Of a stretch of 64,000 bases of DNA, positions 22,421 to 36,730 are shown one piece after another. The notes under the pieces are model-generated. The model saw only the letters and a list, made by a program, of their open reading frames with translations. It ran no database searches and was not told where the DNA came from. Source of the DNA: Sipunculus nudus (taxonomy: Eukaryota > Annelida > Sipuncula > Golfingiida > Sipunculidae); NCBI GenBank assembly GCA_026874595.1, contig CM049310.1, forward strand, positions 32,801,558-32,865,557, written 5' to 3'. A program made the translations under genes and the position numbers. Positions within the stretch are counted from its first letter, which is position 1; each line of letters opens with the position of its first letter.

Positions 22421-23190
22421 TATTAAGTAATTTTTTCATCACGTTTAAAACGAAACTTTGCAGAATGATTCAAACTGTAACTAATACACACAATGTAATT
22501 TTGCTCTTCAATATTATATTACATCAAAGAATCGCATGTTCCCTAATCGATGAATAAATATTTCTCAATAGCCCCAACACTTTGCCCTTCACTGAGCTGT
22601 TAGAGCGTCGTATTGGTCGTGTGATCGTGTGGGTGTGAATGTAAGCAAGTGTATGCTTTTTGAGAGCATGTTTTCACATAAATGTGTGTACGTGTGTCTA
22701 TTTGCGTGAATTATAGCGTCCCAATTGCCTACGGCTGCCACGTGCTTGCTTGTAAGCAGACAAAAAAAAATGAATTGATCACACTCGAGAATCAATTATG
22801 TTTTGTGCTAAGGTCGACCGCCTTATTCACGTAATTGCGGTATACACTACTGATAAGTGATGCAGTCTTTGACACGGAGACAACCGGACCACGCTTAAGA
22901 CGGCCGGTTTGAACCAGACGTTTCTTGTTGGTGGTTACAACCCACTGGATACCCAGTGCCTACGCTTCTGCTAGCGGTATTTCTCAAAAGTAGAATATGT
23001 CATTTCTTCATTTTTTCTTTAAAGAAGGCTATTTGTTATAATGTATTTAAGTTTTATACCAAGTGTTATAAACCACACACACACACATATATATCACATT
23101 CTTGTATACACTGTAGTTGGTTCCATATTCGCGGGGTTCAATTTTCGCGATTTTTAACTTTTTTCCGTGTCTCCATTTGTAAAGTAAGCA

Positions 23191-23235
<45 letters not shown>

Positions 23236-24010
23236 CATATATATACATATATAAATGTATATATATACATATATATATATGTATATATATATATATTTAA
23301 TATATATAAAAAGATCTTATATTATCATTAACAGCTAATTTTCTGATAACATAAGTCTTTTGCCTTCCCATATTTGCCTCTACAGGCAATTATAACAATG
23401 AGGCTGAAGGGTTAATGACTGATCACTTGTGTGTGGGAGGCGTTTCATTCGCGCAGGTTTAATTTTATCGAATATCGTAAAATTTAAACCTTCGGAAACA
23501 ATTAGGCAAACTACCTATATTATTCACTTCTAGACTATTGAACAAATAAACACTATGCATTCTGAACCCGTTTCTGATACGTGTATCACTATATTCTGTA
23601 TTTAACAATGATGCTTAAGTCACACCATACGGTCCATATTTATATCTTACGTTAAAGATGTCAGTGCAACTATGCTGATGACATTCACATTGCCGTAGCA
23701 GGTGGCAAGGGGTATACATTGGACGATCGTAGCGCATTGCTCATTGCGAGGCCAACATGATATCCGCGATGTGATAACTATTCATTGCCCGAGGGGAATC
23801 GCGAGCGACCAGCCATAGTGGCACACACGCATATTCGACTATTTTCTTTGTTAGCGTGCTTTGTTGTTCTGAACGACCACGTGCGTTACCACGTAACGAG
23901 CGCTTCCTGAAGCCTGTGTACTCAGTAACCTTGCCAACAGGCTGCAGTCAGAGGTAAGCCATTTACATGTAAGTAAGTTTACGTGTAAGTAATATTTACA
24001 CAGAAAACGA
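22421..24010. other. No gene recognised; AT array and TTCGCG motifs
   Basis: Contains a complex (AT/TATATACA)n array at about 23186-23310 and two TTCGCG element pieces at 23125-23160 and 23441-23500. No exon-like structure was recognised. Confidence 0.4.
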
Positions 24011-24255
24011 CCAATATATATATATATATATATATATGTAGAGGCAAGTAATATGATCTGAGCGTACGGAATCTGTTACTGTACACTGTGTGTGTATATA
24101 TATATATATAGCACTTTTCCGTTTAGATTCATGTGCTGTTCCGACAAAACAAAGGGAGATCATTGGTGACCCTCCGTATGGGTCTCACAGGGAAGGCCTG
24201 TCTTAAATAATAAGCAGCTCATAATGCCGGTATATTCAAATAAAACACTATTCCA

Positions 24256-24466
24256 AGAAGCGGATCCAGGGGGGGGGGGGGGTACAGGGGGTTCGGACCC
24301 CCCCCCCCCCCTTTTTCACCCGAAACAACCTTTTTTTAAGGGGCTTTAGACGTAATTTTGCGGCCTGGACCCCCCCCCCCCTGTGATGACCTTTTTTTTA
24401 GGATTTTTATTAGTCCTCCTGGGTTGGGACCCCCCCCCCTTTTCCTAAATCCTGGATCCGCCCCTG
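24256..24466 (-). mobile_element. GGATCC-ended MITE, copy 1, 6-bp TSD
   Basis: 211 bp with inverted ends AGAAGCGGATCCAGG and CCTGGATCCGCCCCTG, flanked by ATTCCA on both sides (24250-24255 and 24467-24472). The inside is dominated by C and G runs. The same element lies in the other orientation at 33800-33993, also with a 6-bp duplication. Confidence 0.8.
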
Positions 24467-24472
24467 ATTCCA

Positions 24473-26022
24473 GTCTTGTCAGATATTGCATCAAAGGCCC
24501 TAATGTAATATTTATAATTATATTGTAAATCGACCGTTATACTATAGGATATAATGCAATGTAAATTTAGTGTACAAGGCAGATAAAAAAAACTATGAAT
24601 GAATATATGAAACATATGATGTTTATAATATAAAAAAAATGGAGCACGAAGTAAATTGTTTTGCAGTGGTGTAGGAAGCAGGGGCAGAGGGTTACTGCCT
24701 CTCCAGTATTAATATTGTGAGATGTCATTCTGCCTCTCCCTCCCCATTCCCAATAATATGGACAAATGAATTGTTTAGACTTAATTATTATCTTATATTA
24801 TTATAAATATCTGACCAAAGGAATCTGAGCATTCATACTATAGGTATTATTTAAAAAAAGTACGATGAAATTTTGTGACCACACAATAATATTTTTCTAG
24901 ATTGATTTAGTGATTGATATAATTTGTTCATAACATGCGTCCCCTCATCGCCCCCCCCCCCCCCCACACACACGTGTTCCAATACACTTGTATATTCTGA
25001 CTTGTGGTAACCCTCATATGAGTTTTATATAGAAGCTCAATTGACAGCTGAGACAAGTAGTCGCGGTCGTCCCCGCAATGTTTAACTGGAATAGGTTTGT
25101 TTTAAGTAGAACAGGAATCTGGCGGAAGGGTGCATATGCGCATGCGGCATGGTTTATGACCATGTTCTCATTTTATTTGCATGCTTGTAAAATAGGCCTA
25201 CATCGTTCCGTGATCCTGTTTTGGAAAGCAAATTGGTCCCAGTAAAATGGCTCGTATGCTGAGCATGCATCAATTGTAGTTATTAAACTGCGTTTAGTTA
25301 ATTTAGCGTGGTATTGTGGACTAATTTATTCACTCCACGCTATCATTTGCATGTGCAGGATAATGTTTACTTGTACAAGATGGTGCGCCAGTCTGAAAAA
25401 GGTTACTGAAACAAAGTCACTAAATTGACAAACTATTTGTTTAATGAGTCTATCTCAGTGTATTAAAATACAATTGCAGTCTTATTTTAGTTTTTTCAGA
25501 GGTATGCAGTGAAGCTTTGCAATAATGAAGTCTTCTGTCATCCGAAAAAAATGACCTCAAAGTATGAATTGCCCCGATCGATTCCATGCGTATTTGTCTA
25601 TATAATCGCAACAGCGAGGAGTCTCAATGTCCGTATACGCATGTTCATTATACATGTATATAGCGCCCGTATATGTATGCACATATTCAGTATGAAATTC
25701 CAGCTGTAGACATACTATAATTAGTCACTAAAATTAGTCCAAGAAAGTCCGATCATACTTATCACAGGCCTCATCACCTCCTTTGTACTTTGCGATAGTA
25801 CATAAGGGAAGGACATTACCGACGCCAAAGAGTAAACCCCGCATCTTGCATGAGTGTATAAGATCTAATTATCTGTGCAAATCTTGTTTGAATTAGTGCC
25901 TTTGGTCTGAAGAGGTCATGGCTTTATTAAGGACAACAGGGCACGAGAGCAAGCTACACGCGGACACCGGTCAGATTAGAATCTACCTGTAATTCATAGG
26001 TATGACAGGACCCAAAAGTTCA

Positions 26023-26105
<83 letters not shown>

Positions 26106-26286
26106 CACACACACACACCAAGCTAACGCGGGAAGAAAAGTGCGACTCCGACGCCTGAGAAGATTTTTATTATCTTATTCTGCGTGTAATTTACAGGTTA
26201 ATGTAAGTCTATGAATACTTAAATGACTATAGTCATAATAACTAAAATAGTCATATATAATTTCATCTTCAGGTTTAGTCATCGCC
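24473..26286. other. Upstream of the D-aspartate oxidase gene; (AT)n at 26029-26105
   Basis: No gene is recognised. A C run lies at 24951-24966. A long AT array (26029-26105) ends about 180 bp before the oxidase start codon and may lie in its promoter or 5' leader. Confidence 0.4.
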
Positions 26287-27958
26287 ATGCCTAAGCGAGT
26301 GGCCGTGTTGGGTGCTGGGATTGTTGGCTTGACATCTGCTGTTAACATCCAGCGTCTTCTACCTGAGTGTGACGTCACAGTGATCGCCGACCGGTTCAGT
26401 CCGGACACGACGAGTGATGGCGCTGCTGGTATCTTCATGCCTGGTGCTCCTGGAGTCCCGGATGAGGTGACCAGGTACCTTTGATAAAATATATAATATT
26501 ACACATGCATATAATACCAAATTATAACATATTTTATAAGAGATTGTGTTTCTTACCCCTTACCATCGAAACCTAAAGCGACGCGGGGGCGTATACGGGG
26601 TAGAAATAGAAATATTTCCGACATTGAACAGTTGGGACAGTTGTTTTAGAAAATTTCCAGCCCACATTTATCATGAAGATATACAGATATACAAGCGAAG
26701 ATATACAAGTGAACCACCCATGCAAATGGCCTAGTTTTAAAACTTCATGAAAACAATATATATAATTAATATTATCTCGGTCTCCATCCATTATTCGTGT
26801 CATTTTTTCATGCTCCTGTAATTTCTTTGTATCTACCTTATACAGGGACTGGTCAATCCGTTCTTTTCGTCATTTCAACAAACTGATGACGTCACCTGAC
26901 GCCAGGGCAGCAGGCGTGTTCAGGTTGTCTGGTTATTACTTGATGCACGAAGAACCAAAGGTGAGCGAACATGTCAAGAATTCAGTGGAACTCTCTAATT
27001 ATAATAATATAATAAACTCTGTACATGTTATATTTGGATTGGAACAAAGAATTACGAAGAGACAATTATTCTTCTATACAGGATGACGACTCAGTATTAG
27101 TAAACCCATCTATAGGCTTTAAGTCAACACTGTATATTACCGCATTTTTTTTTGTGGGGGGGGGGGGGGTGTAGGGAGAACCCAATCTGTAAGATCTCCG
27201 AGTTCATTCACCACTAAATTGTTATTTATGTGGGCATTTATAAAATGGGCACCACTGAAACCAATTCAGGCTATTATAAACATGCAGTGCGTGTCATAAT
27301 ATACGAATTATATCAGAATATTGGCTAGCCATCACCCCCTTCTAATGCTAGTATTGTGACGACACCATCTTCCTAAAAGCAGCTTTCCCGGTTTTTTTTG
27401 CGGGAAAAGACCTTGCTCTGAATTACAGAAAACACCCGGCCAGCGGTTTCACAATTTTTGCCAAGCTCGTACGTAATGGGACTAAATTCAATACGGGCAA
27501 TTAAATCTAATTTGACCAAAGAAGAAAATTAATTAAAATTGTTCAACAAGATTCTATCCATCGTAAATTGAATTTATTAAAATGCCTATATATATGATAA
27601 TTCGAATAATCGATGAGATTTTGGGTTGCTGGGTTTGCTAAATCTTTGATCTAAAATTAGCAGCGAATTTGTTTTACAGGATACTCACAGAAAACATACG
27701 TGAGTCACGTGATTGATTCATTTGCCTGGTTTATAATTAAAGAAATAACAGGCACGATGGCTCTCTGAAGCATTGGCTTCTTACGACATAGTGAGAGACT
27801 TACTTATATATAAAGATGGACCACAAAATACATAAAGGTAGCATTCCATATTTGCGTATGCAGCACGTATTCATGATGCATGAGTATGCAGCTAGGAATC
27901 CCATACATTATATTCTCTTGAATTATTCCATATACATGTATATGCGTATTACATATGC

Positions 27959-28022
<64 letters not shown>

Positions 28023-29438
28023 GTATCCGTAGGCAGCACGTTTCGATCGCTCAAGGTGGCGATTGCAAACGCATTCACATGGCAACGACGGGGAATTCCA
28101 AACTTTTGCGTCAGTGATTCTCTTGGAGATGACTTCTTTACTCATACAGCTCTTAACTATATAGGCGCGATTTTGCTGCAAACGTAACGCATACCCATAC
28201 GTATCAATAGAATCACAGGCGTCCGTTTTGTAGCTGCATAAATTACGCATACATATTATATACACGCATACGTACCGCATATAGGCTGCTTGCTTAAACC
28301 TGCTAAATATTTTGTTAAGCATTTTTATCTCAAACTTTGCACAACTAAGGGGCCGTGAACACCGTGAAACTGGACGACTATACAGTGATAGGTAGACCAC
28401 CCTGCCAACACAACCAACGTTTTGGTGTTTATATTTTGATGACTTTTATCAATCAACATTACACCGAGCCTGTTTTCAAAACCATTGTATCGTACATATA
28501 CAGGTACTAATGTTAGAAAGGTTTACACAAAAATTTTGGGAGGCAGTTCGTAAGTGAAATAAGTAACGTTTCCACTGCGTTTTGTGTAGGTCACGCAGTG
28601 TATTAACCTTCTTTGTATTTTTCTACGTTGTTAACCTTAATCTGTCACGCGGACCTTCCAGGAGCTGCCGCTGTGTCACGATATGATCTACTGCTGTAGA
28701 CGCTGCACGCCCCGGGAACTTGAGAGTCTGCCAGGCAGCTTCAGGTTAGTACAGCATCAACCTCTTATCTAAAGTGTGTTGAAATTTACACCTAATGGAC
28801 AGTCAGAGGACTCCTGTAGGACTCCTGTTTAGTCTTCTAATAACTATTTTTATGATGGGTATTGTTCTTTTCGCGACTATGAATATAACGGATATTTGAA
28901 AAACTGCATACCTTATCGTGTATATAAACTAGTATTAGTGTTTTTTTTTTTTTACACTGATGGGCGAGGACGATTAAATATTGAGATCTTGTGTGGTACG
29001 GAATATCAGTATCTTTCGAAAAATTTATAAAAAATATCTATCGTGCCATCAATTTAAGCCCAAACTGATTTTTATGGATAAAAATTAAATAGCTCTGAAT
29101 CCGATATTAAAATAATCTTGACCTTCACAATGGTATTTATAAGAAACAGACACATCTCAGTGTCTTCTGGTCATTAGCAAGTGTGTTACCTCTAATAGTA
29201 AGAACCCAGGCGTTTATCAAAACTATATAATAACTGCTGACAGACAACCTCTGTCAAGGTTATCGCTTTTATGTTATTATTTTTTGGAGGTTAAGTCTCC
29301 TGTCGTTTGTAAACAATACATGGCGTCCTTTAATGTAAACCGCCGATTATTTATACATTTATCTGTCATACCACCAAGAGTTTGCGTGGCGGACATGTAC
29401 AGATATGGTGATGTGCACGTGAATCTTCATATAATATA

Positions 29439-29481
<43 letters not shown>

Positions 29482-29592
29482 ATTGCTCTCCCCACGACCA
29501 ATTGTATATCAAGGTCCATGACAAGTGTGACATAGTGGATCAAACCGAGCTAGGGAGAGCACAAAAATATACTGCAGTTTAATCAACCTTTC

Positions 29593-29648
<56 letters not shown>

Positions 29649-29687
29649 ATAAATCGTAGGGTTTTGCTTGTAATTGTGATCACTAAT

Positions 29688-29739
<52 letters not shown>

Positions 29740-32700
29740 CCGTATATTGACAAATAATAGTATTAAATAACAGTGTATATGATAAGTGATGACAGAAATT
29801 CGTAGACAGTGACATTTATTGTAAATGAGAACATATCGTTGGCAAGGTCGCAAGGATTCATGTTGTGTAAGATGTCGTCATCTCATGTGATTCTTCAAGA
29901 TAGTGGCAGCAAACCGTAAGAGATGTAGAGTATAGAAAATCATTGCGAAAATCGCACCAATTAAGTGAGGCATGCTTTAGGTGAGGTCTGCTTTAGATCA
30001 CCTAAATATAACCCCATTATACGTCTTTACTTCAGTGTTTTTCATGCCATTTAGGCTAGAAAAATTAACTGTTCTGTATTTTGCATGTACCAGTTCATGA
30101 AGATTTCGCTTGTTTGTTATACTTATTCCTGTCAGGGCCACCTCCGCTGATCTATAAATATCCTGCCATGTCAGCCAGCCTCAATCTGATTGTACATTAT
30201 AACCCTGTTTTACAGCCATGGCCTGTACATGACCACAATAATGATTGAGAGCCAAAGATACCTGCCATATTTGCTCAAACAGTGAGTATACGTTATGTTC
30301 ACTTTGTATATTTTCATGATCATGCACCCGGAAAACTTTTTTTTTCACAACATATGCATTCAGTTGCATATATTTTATGCACTTTATTTTTACAATGTAT
30401 CCGAATATAGGCCTTTGTTTGTATTTTGTAAAGTTTTCCCCTCCTATCATAGCATTATGTAATTTCCATGATCCATATATAATCCATATACTTTTTTATC
30501 TGACCAAGCTTATTGGAGAAAAAAATAATGAAAATGCCAGGAAAAAGGTAGGGCGCGTCAATTAACCCCCACCCCCGGCATCAAATTCTTTTTCGTTTTG
30601 CTTTTGATAGAAACTTACCAATTTTGTGCTCCAGCCGCTCAGACATTTCTTTCATGAAGATAAAATAATACAATTTTGATAAGAGTTCCTTTGTTATGTA
30701 TTGCTTTAACCTGTGTAGCAAAATTTTTCTGTTTTCATGCTTTTCCCTGATCATAAGACATTTTTATCGAAACATACGAAGTAAGTTAAAAAAAATCGCC
30801 TTCGCGTGCTCATTTCTGAAAATGTTACCTGAGAACCCAACCTTTTTTGCCTAAAACGTGTGAATACAGAAACATGTTAATAATTTTTATAGGTACTGCC
30901 CTCCCTCCACTCTATTGTGAGTTTATCCAAGTTAAATGTATTTTGTACACACATCAGACGTGACTCATGCACTTAACTTCTTTATCTGGTTTGTGTGACT
31001 GGTCTCATATGCTTTTAAGTACTTTGATCTTCTCTTATAAGCCAATGCACATCGCTGCCAGCATATCATGTATATCGTGCCTTTCAATAGTGTCTCTGAT
31101 ATACATGGAAAATGTATCTTAAATGCTACATTGTAAGATAGAATAAATGGCATAATCCTGTGCAGCTTAAAATATGCAATTGCAATATTGTTGTTTCTTT
31201 ATAGTACAGTATACAGACATGCACGTTTCCGCTTCTCAATTTTATATGAATATGACAATTATATTAGTAAAATGTTTAACCATGTGCATCAAATGTATAT
31301 AATTATACAGTTACATAAGCTAATTGAGTAATTGTATAAAACAATAAATAAGCCAACTGATACATCTGCTCTTACACAGGTTCAAACGGGATGGCGGAAA
31401 AGTACGAGCAGCGAAAATAAATAAACTCCATGAGGTAAATAAAGCATTGATGGCACCTTTAATAGGCGAATTGCTGATGCTGTTCCCTAGCATCGTATTT
31501 TCTTTGTTTCATCAATATATCTTTTACTCTTTAGCCTTTTGTGAATACTCTTATTTTTGTCTTTTCCTGCGATTTCACTTCCAATTATTTTTGTCTATTT
31601 TCAGTAGATATCTCTCAATTTAACTAAAACCTTTAATTGTAATTGTAATTTAGCTCATTGCAGTGACAGTATTAAAATTCATGCTTGCAATCCATTCGAT
31701 AAAATGATGAGAATGAAAGGATTTATCTTGTATAAATGTCTTACTTAAAAGTTATATGTTTCACTTAATGAACACAAGATTGCGCTGTGATACAGCAGTG
31801 GTATCACAGTACATTGGGAATTCATTAAAGAAGACATATTTTGGGGTACCCCATTGCTTGCACTTGCATCATGCGTACGTTCCTTCAGCTTGAAGACTTC
31901 GATGTCGTCGTGAACTGCGCTGGTCCCGGGGTCCCAGGTCTGCTGAAAGATTCTCACATGGTGCCAGTTCGAGGACAACTGACCAGAGTAAGATAATTTA
32001 AAATCAGGATGACTTAAAAGAACAAATTGAAAAAAAAAATGATCTCTTCATGTGAATATTTTAATTCCACGACTGGTGAATTCTTCAGACATCACCTTCT
32101 AAACAATATAATCGTGTTGGTGAGCAAATGGACAAATACGGCTCGCATATTAAAATGCAGTATACAAAATATATACACTCCACCCATATAGTGTGTTCAG
32201 TCACTTATATTGATTATAGACATTTTAAGTTTGAAACTTGTAATACCGATGTAGTTTTATGCTAATTATTTGAAGAAAACCAACTGGACATCGACACATT
32301 CACTACTATTAACAAACCGCATATTACACTTAAATGGAAATACATGTAAAATTTACATTGTAAATGAACATGAATGCATTTTTCCGTCAGGTGTATGCGT
32401 CGCCCGTGAATGGCACTGAATGACCCACAATCATAAATTGTGGGTCCGTTAAGGAGTCCATAACGCTGTTAGGTCTGGGACATTGTATACAATTGATTTA
32501 CAGATGATAAGTGGAACGGCTGAGACCTTATTCGATCATTATTAAGAGGATACCGGTAAATAATAAAGTTGTCGTCAAATCTTACGCAACAGGCCTGTAC
32601 CACTGTACAAGTTATATCGTGCATATGATTAAGATATTAGAATGACCTTACGTGGTTAACAAACACGTACGTCTCATGATATGTATCTAGTTCTACTGTT

Positions 32701-34922
32701 TTACTGCACATGTAGGCTCACTCGACGAAAATATATTATTATTGCCCTGTATATAATGTAACTGCATGTCACTTCTTGTAAATATACATGAACATGTATT
32801 TAAGAATGCTATGTTATCAGAGACACGAGGTCACCATTGAATTATTATCAGATGTGGCATGATCAGTATGCCTGCTTCATATAGTGCAAAATACTCAGAC
32901 AAAATGCACACAATGGCCATGGTGAGCAAGCCCATATCACCCCGCTGTGTGTCATATCTTTATTTTTACCTTGGCCTTGGGGCTTCCTTTGTGTAACGCT
33001 ACAGGATGACAGATTTTCCTTTGTCTGTAGGTCAAGGCGCCCTGGCTGAAGCACTTCCTTTATGATCCTGCCAGCTGTACCTACGTCATCCCGTGGTAAG
33101 TCAAATCACGTGACTTGCTGCAAGCAGACGATGTATTCCAATACGTTTGTATAAATTATTATCGTCATATTTATTAGTGATACCAGTATTAAAATAGTAT
33201 ATATTTTATTATCAGTTCTGATGTGACATTTTGTACATTTTCATGCTGTTGTTTTAACTACATTTTTAGCTCACAATGATTTGAAGTATTTTCACTGCTG
33301 CACGGGTATGACAGAGTCAGTTTTATTACAGCGCCGACGACGTTGTACTGGGTGGCTTCAGTCAGCGAGGACGCGATGAAGAAAAAGTTGATGAGAGCGA
33401 TGCCAGTGACATCTGGCGACGATGTAGTAAACTAATTCCAAGTCTGAAGGTACGTACATTTGAAAAGCGCTGCCTCGCTATAATTTCTTCAAGGTGCAAT
33501 GTTGTTCTCAATGATGGTCCTCACAAATCGTCATATATATATGCATTACTATGTTCCACCAACCTGTGTCACCTGTAAAAGTTTATATTTTCCAATAATT
33601 TCATAGAAAGATGCATAAAGAAGTAAAGGCCTAATATGCCATTCAAGAATTTTTAATAAATCATCAGCCTATGTTTCACCACATTTTAGACTCTTTCCAA
33701 TTATCTGACAGATCAGATGTCTCCTTGCATCAGTATAGCTTCTTTTTAGCATCCAGCTGTCAGTTGTAGCTGTTTTACATGTAAACAGTGACCCTGACCA
33801 GGGGCGGATCCAGGATTTAGGAAAGGGGGGGGGGTCTAACCCAGGAGGACTAATGAAAACCCTGAAAAAAGTCCCCTGGTCTGGAAAAGGGGGGATAAAA
33901 TTTGTCCGAAGCCCATAAAAAACGTTACTTCTGAAGAAAAGGGGGGGGGGGGGGGTCCGGACCCCCTGGACACCCCCCTTGGATCCGCTTCTGCTGACCG
34001 AAATGGGGCTGATATCTTGTAAAGTTGAGACTGAATTCTCTTATTGTTAATCAATTCTGTTTCTTAAATAATGTGAAGACAGGTGTTTATTTCCCTTGTG
34101 GAAATAAAGCCTATTAATCTACTACCCAATACAATACTATTTTCTCCCTCAAAATAGAACTAAAAGTTTCATAGCTGAAAGCAGGTATAGACACAAGGGC
34201 ATGGAATGGACTATAGTTTACTAATTCTTGGAAATTAACTTTCTTATTTTGTAATTTTATTCATGCAGGACGCTGCTGTCTCATACAAATGGGCCGGCGT
34301 GCGGCCCTACAGAGAACCCCTGAGGCTGGAAGTTGAAGAACGACCCGGTCTCACCACTGTAAGTTTGCCAGGCTTACATCGACACACACAAACATACCTA
34401 ACATACAGATGGTGGAAATAAGTGCAGTCATGGAATGTATGTCACTGAGTCTTTGTTTGTATTTATCTTTGTATCGACTGTCTAATTCGCACATCTTGTC
34501 TATCTGTCTGACTGTCTGTCTGTTTGTCTGTCTCTCTCACACACACATATACATAGATTGGTCTTTTGAGAGGCTGCTGTACCAGTCATTATCTTCATGC
34601 ACGTTCTGTATTTATTCAAAACAAAAATTTAAAGTAAATTAATACATTCGTTGCACAGTCGTGCACTTCATATTGCTAGTGTACATTTATTGATTTTTGT
34701 TATGATAATTTTTATTTTATTTTAAAATTTCAGTTTGTTCACAATTACGGACACGGCGCTAACGGCGTGGCGTTGTCGTGGGGCACGGCAGAGGTGGCGG
34801 CCGAAATGGTCAAGAATGTCATCAGGAACGGCCAAATAGGACGCCATCTAGCGGCCGTATCAGCCACCGATAAAACGAATTCATCAGAAGGCAAAACAAG
34901 CCATTTTAAATCTAAGTTATAG
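26287..34922 (+). CDS. DDO: D-aspartate oxidase (D-amino-acid oxidase family), 10 exons
   Basis: Exons: 26287-26474, 26846-26960, 28662-28744, 30216-30281, 31380-31434, 31889-31987, 33031-33095, 33332-33449, 34269-34358 and 34734-34922. They total 1,068 nt (355 residues), with all phases matching and no frameshift. The N-terminus [17 protein letters not shown] is the FAD-binding GxGxxG fold. [22 protein letters not shown] and [15 protein letters not shown] are family landmarks, the last being the C-terminal DAO signature. The protein ends in SKL, the peroxisomal targeting signal PTS1. The reaction is FAD-dependent oxidative deamination of D-amino acids to a 2-oxo acid, ammonia and hydrogen peroxide, in peroxisomes. 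Length fits either D-aspartate oxidase or D-amino-acid oxidase. The aspartate preference is inferred from overall resemblance and was not verified. It lies tail to tail with the transporter gene downstream. Confidence 0.93.
27959..28020. repeat. (AT)n microsatellite
   Basis: A pure AT tract in intron 2 of the oxidase gene. Confidence 0.95.
29440..29735. repeat. Three clustered (AT)n tracts
   Basis: AT arrays at about 29447-29478, 29595-29650 and 29691-29735, in intron 3 of the oxidase gene. Confidence 0.9.
33800..33993 (+). mobile_element. GGATCC-ended MITE, copy 2, 6-bp TSD
   Basis: 194 bp with ends AGGGGCGGATCCAGG and TTGGATCCGCTTCTG, flanked by CTGACC (33794-33799 and 33994-33999). It lies in intron 8 of the oxidase gene. 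Together with the copy at 24256-24466 it defines a family whose duplications are 6 bp. That would fit a hAT-type subgroup, which is an inference. Confidence 0.8.
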
Positions 34923-35047
34923 GAATCGAATCATAGATAATTTATCAATATATACACAGGAAACTTAACCAAAAATTTTGCTGTGTTGAATGAAAAAAAA
35001 ATTATAGGAAAAAAGAATATTTGTGATTTGACTTGCGATGTAACAAG

Positions 35048-35052
<5 letters not shown>

Positions 35053-35122
<70 letters not shown>
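35053..35122. repeat. (AT)n microsatellite
   Basis: A pure AT tract of about 70 bp in the 3' region of the oxidase gene. Confidence 0.95.
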
Positions 35123-35128
<6 letters not shown>

Positions 35129-35272
35129 TATGTATGATACATATGTAAAAGGTCATGAATGATGTTATCGTAAATGCATAAGCCTCATAGCACAGTTGCG
35201 CGAAACTTTTTTTATTGTTTTGCGAGAAATAACAAATAAAGCCATTTATAGGGTAAAACAGAAATCTTATTT

Positions 35273-35278
35273 AATAAA
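35273..35278 (+). promoter_or_regulatory. Possible polyadenylation signal of the oxidase gene
   Basis: AATAAA about 350 bp after the stop codon. Another AATAAA lies at 35234-35239. Which of the two is used cannot be told. Confidence 0.4.
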
Positions 35279-35279
35279 G

Positions 35280-36730
35280 CACAAATGGTTTATATTAAAA
35301 GGCTTTATTTTTATATTGGGCATATATTTGGTATTTCACACACAAATATATTTTCGAGCAACTGTGGTCACAGATAGTATAATATGGATTTATTGGTGTG
35401 TTTTAACACCAGATTTTATGGACATGTATTTCATTCTACTACTTTTCAACAGTAGTCAAAGTGCTTATTAAATAAGCTAGGGTATATTACCCTCAACCTA
35501 GTAAGAAACCAATATACACGTGCATAGCACAGAGCATACCTCGGCCATGGCAAATCATTTCCCACTGGACCCGCCGCTTACTCCAGGACCGCGCGAAAAT
35601 TTAATGTGGGTTTTCCCTGGCCCTTTCCTCACGCCTCAGCAGTATTTGTTGGAATTAAGCGCACTGGAGTTCACAAGCTGGGCTCAGATTCACCGACCGC
35701 CCGGATGAAAACGACAAGCTGCAACATCCTGGATGTACAAGAGTTCAGGTGCCGCTACGTGGTACTAGCGGCGCTCGAACATTTTTATTATCTTAATTAT
35801 TGTTCTTAATGTGTTTCATCAGAGTTAAACGTAAATAAACTAAACAGAGTTAATGTATTCGGCTGATAACATGCGTATAAAAAATATTATAATAAACTCC
35901 GCTGCCAGATTTTGGTGATATCCTAAAAATACTCATTTAATACTTAAGTAGGTTGTACATGTAGGAAAGTCATGCATCATGTTTATGTGATGAATATTTA
36001 GCATTTTTCTTAATTCCCATTTTAGTTTTATATTTTCCCATATATTGTTCTATTTATTCTTTTTAAATTATTTGTATAACTGTCCTATCTTCAAATGATG
36101 TTTTCATTTTAACGGACAAACACCGATACTCACCTTTAACATATATTACTTTTTACATATCTAGACAAAAAGGGTAGGTGCAAAAATATACTTTAATTTT
36201 TTAACTGTCATTAAAATGATAGTTTATATACCCGTTTTTGTCTTTATTGTACACCCTAAGTGTGAGAGTCATTGTATATGTGATCAAGTCAACGGATATA
36301 ATATTTGCAACTCTGTTTACACATCAGTTTGTAGACTGATATAAATTGAGTATTTTTCTATAAAAAAAAAGTCTGTTTTAAAATCAATAGATTAGTTAAG
36401 TCGTATATCTTACATTTAATATAATTTTTATAGAGTTCAAATATGCTGATTTTTGTCACGATTATTTTAAACATTAAATGTTTCATGTTAACAGTTTACA
36501 AATTTTGCTCATTGTCATTATTGGATTAAACATAGAATAATTACAATTCAACACAACTAATTGATCAGAAATTTATGTACCTGTGTGATTCAGTGAGAAA
36601 TATGTGTTTAAACCAAATTCCATCACGCATTATCATAAGCTCTACCAGATTTCACTACCTCTACGCTTGATTATAATTCTCCACACAGAAGATATATCTA
36701 TGAATGTTTCATTTGCTTCAATAGATCCTT
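35280..36730. other. Intergenic, no gene recognised
   Basis: AT-rich. A 62-codon proline-rich frame at 35520-35708 and its shadow at 35606 have no recognisable family. Confidence 0.4.

Noticed and set aside
22956-23300. 114-codon frame rich in YIYIYI
   Set aside because: Translation of an (AT)n/(TATACA)n microsatellite, as are the similar frames at 8143, 26002, 27804, 29579, 34965 and 50144.
35520-35708. 62-codon proline-rich frame
   Set aside because: No recognised family, no splice or promoter context, and an overlapping frame of equal quality.
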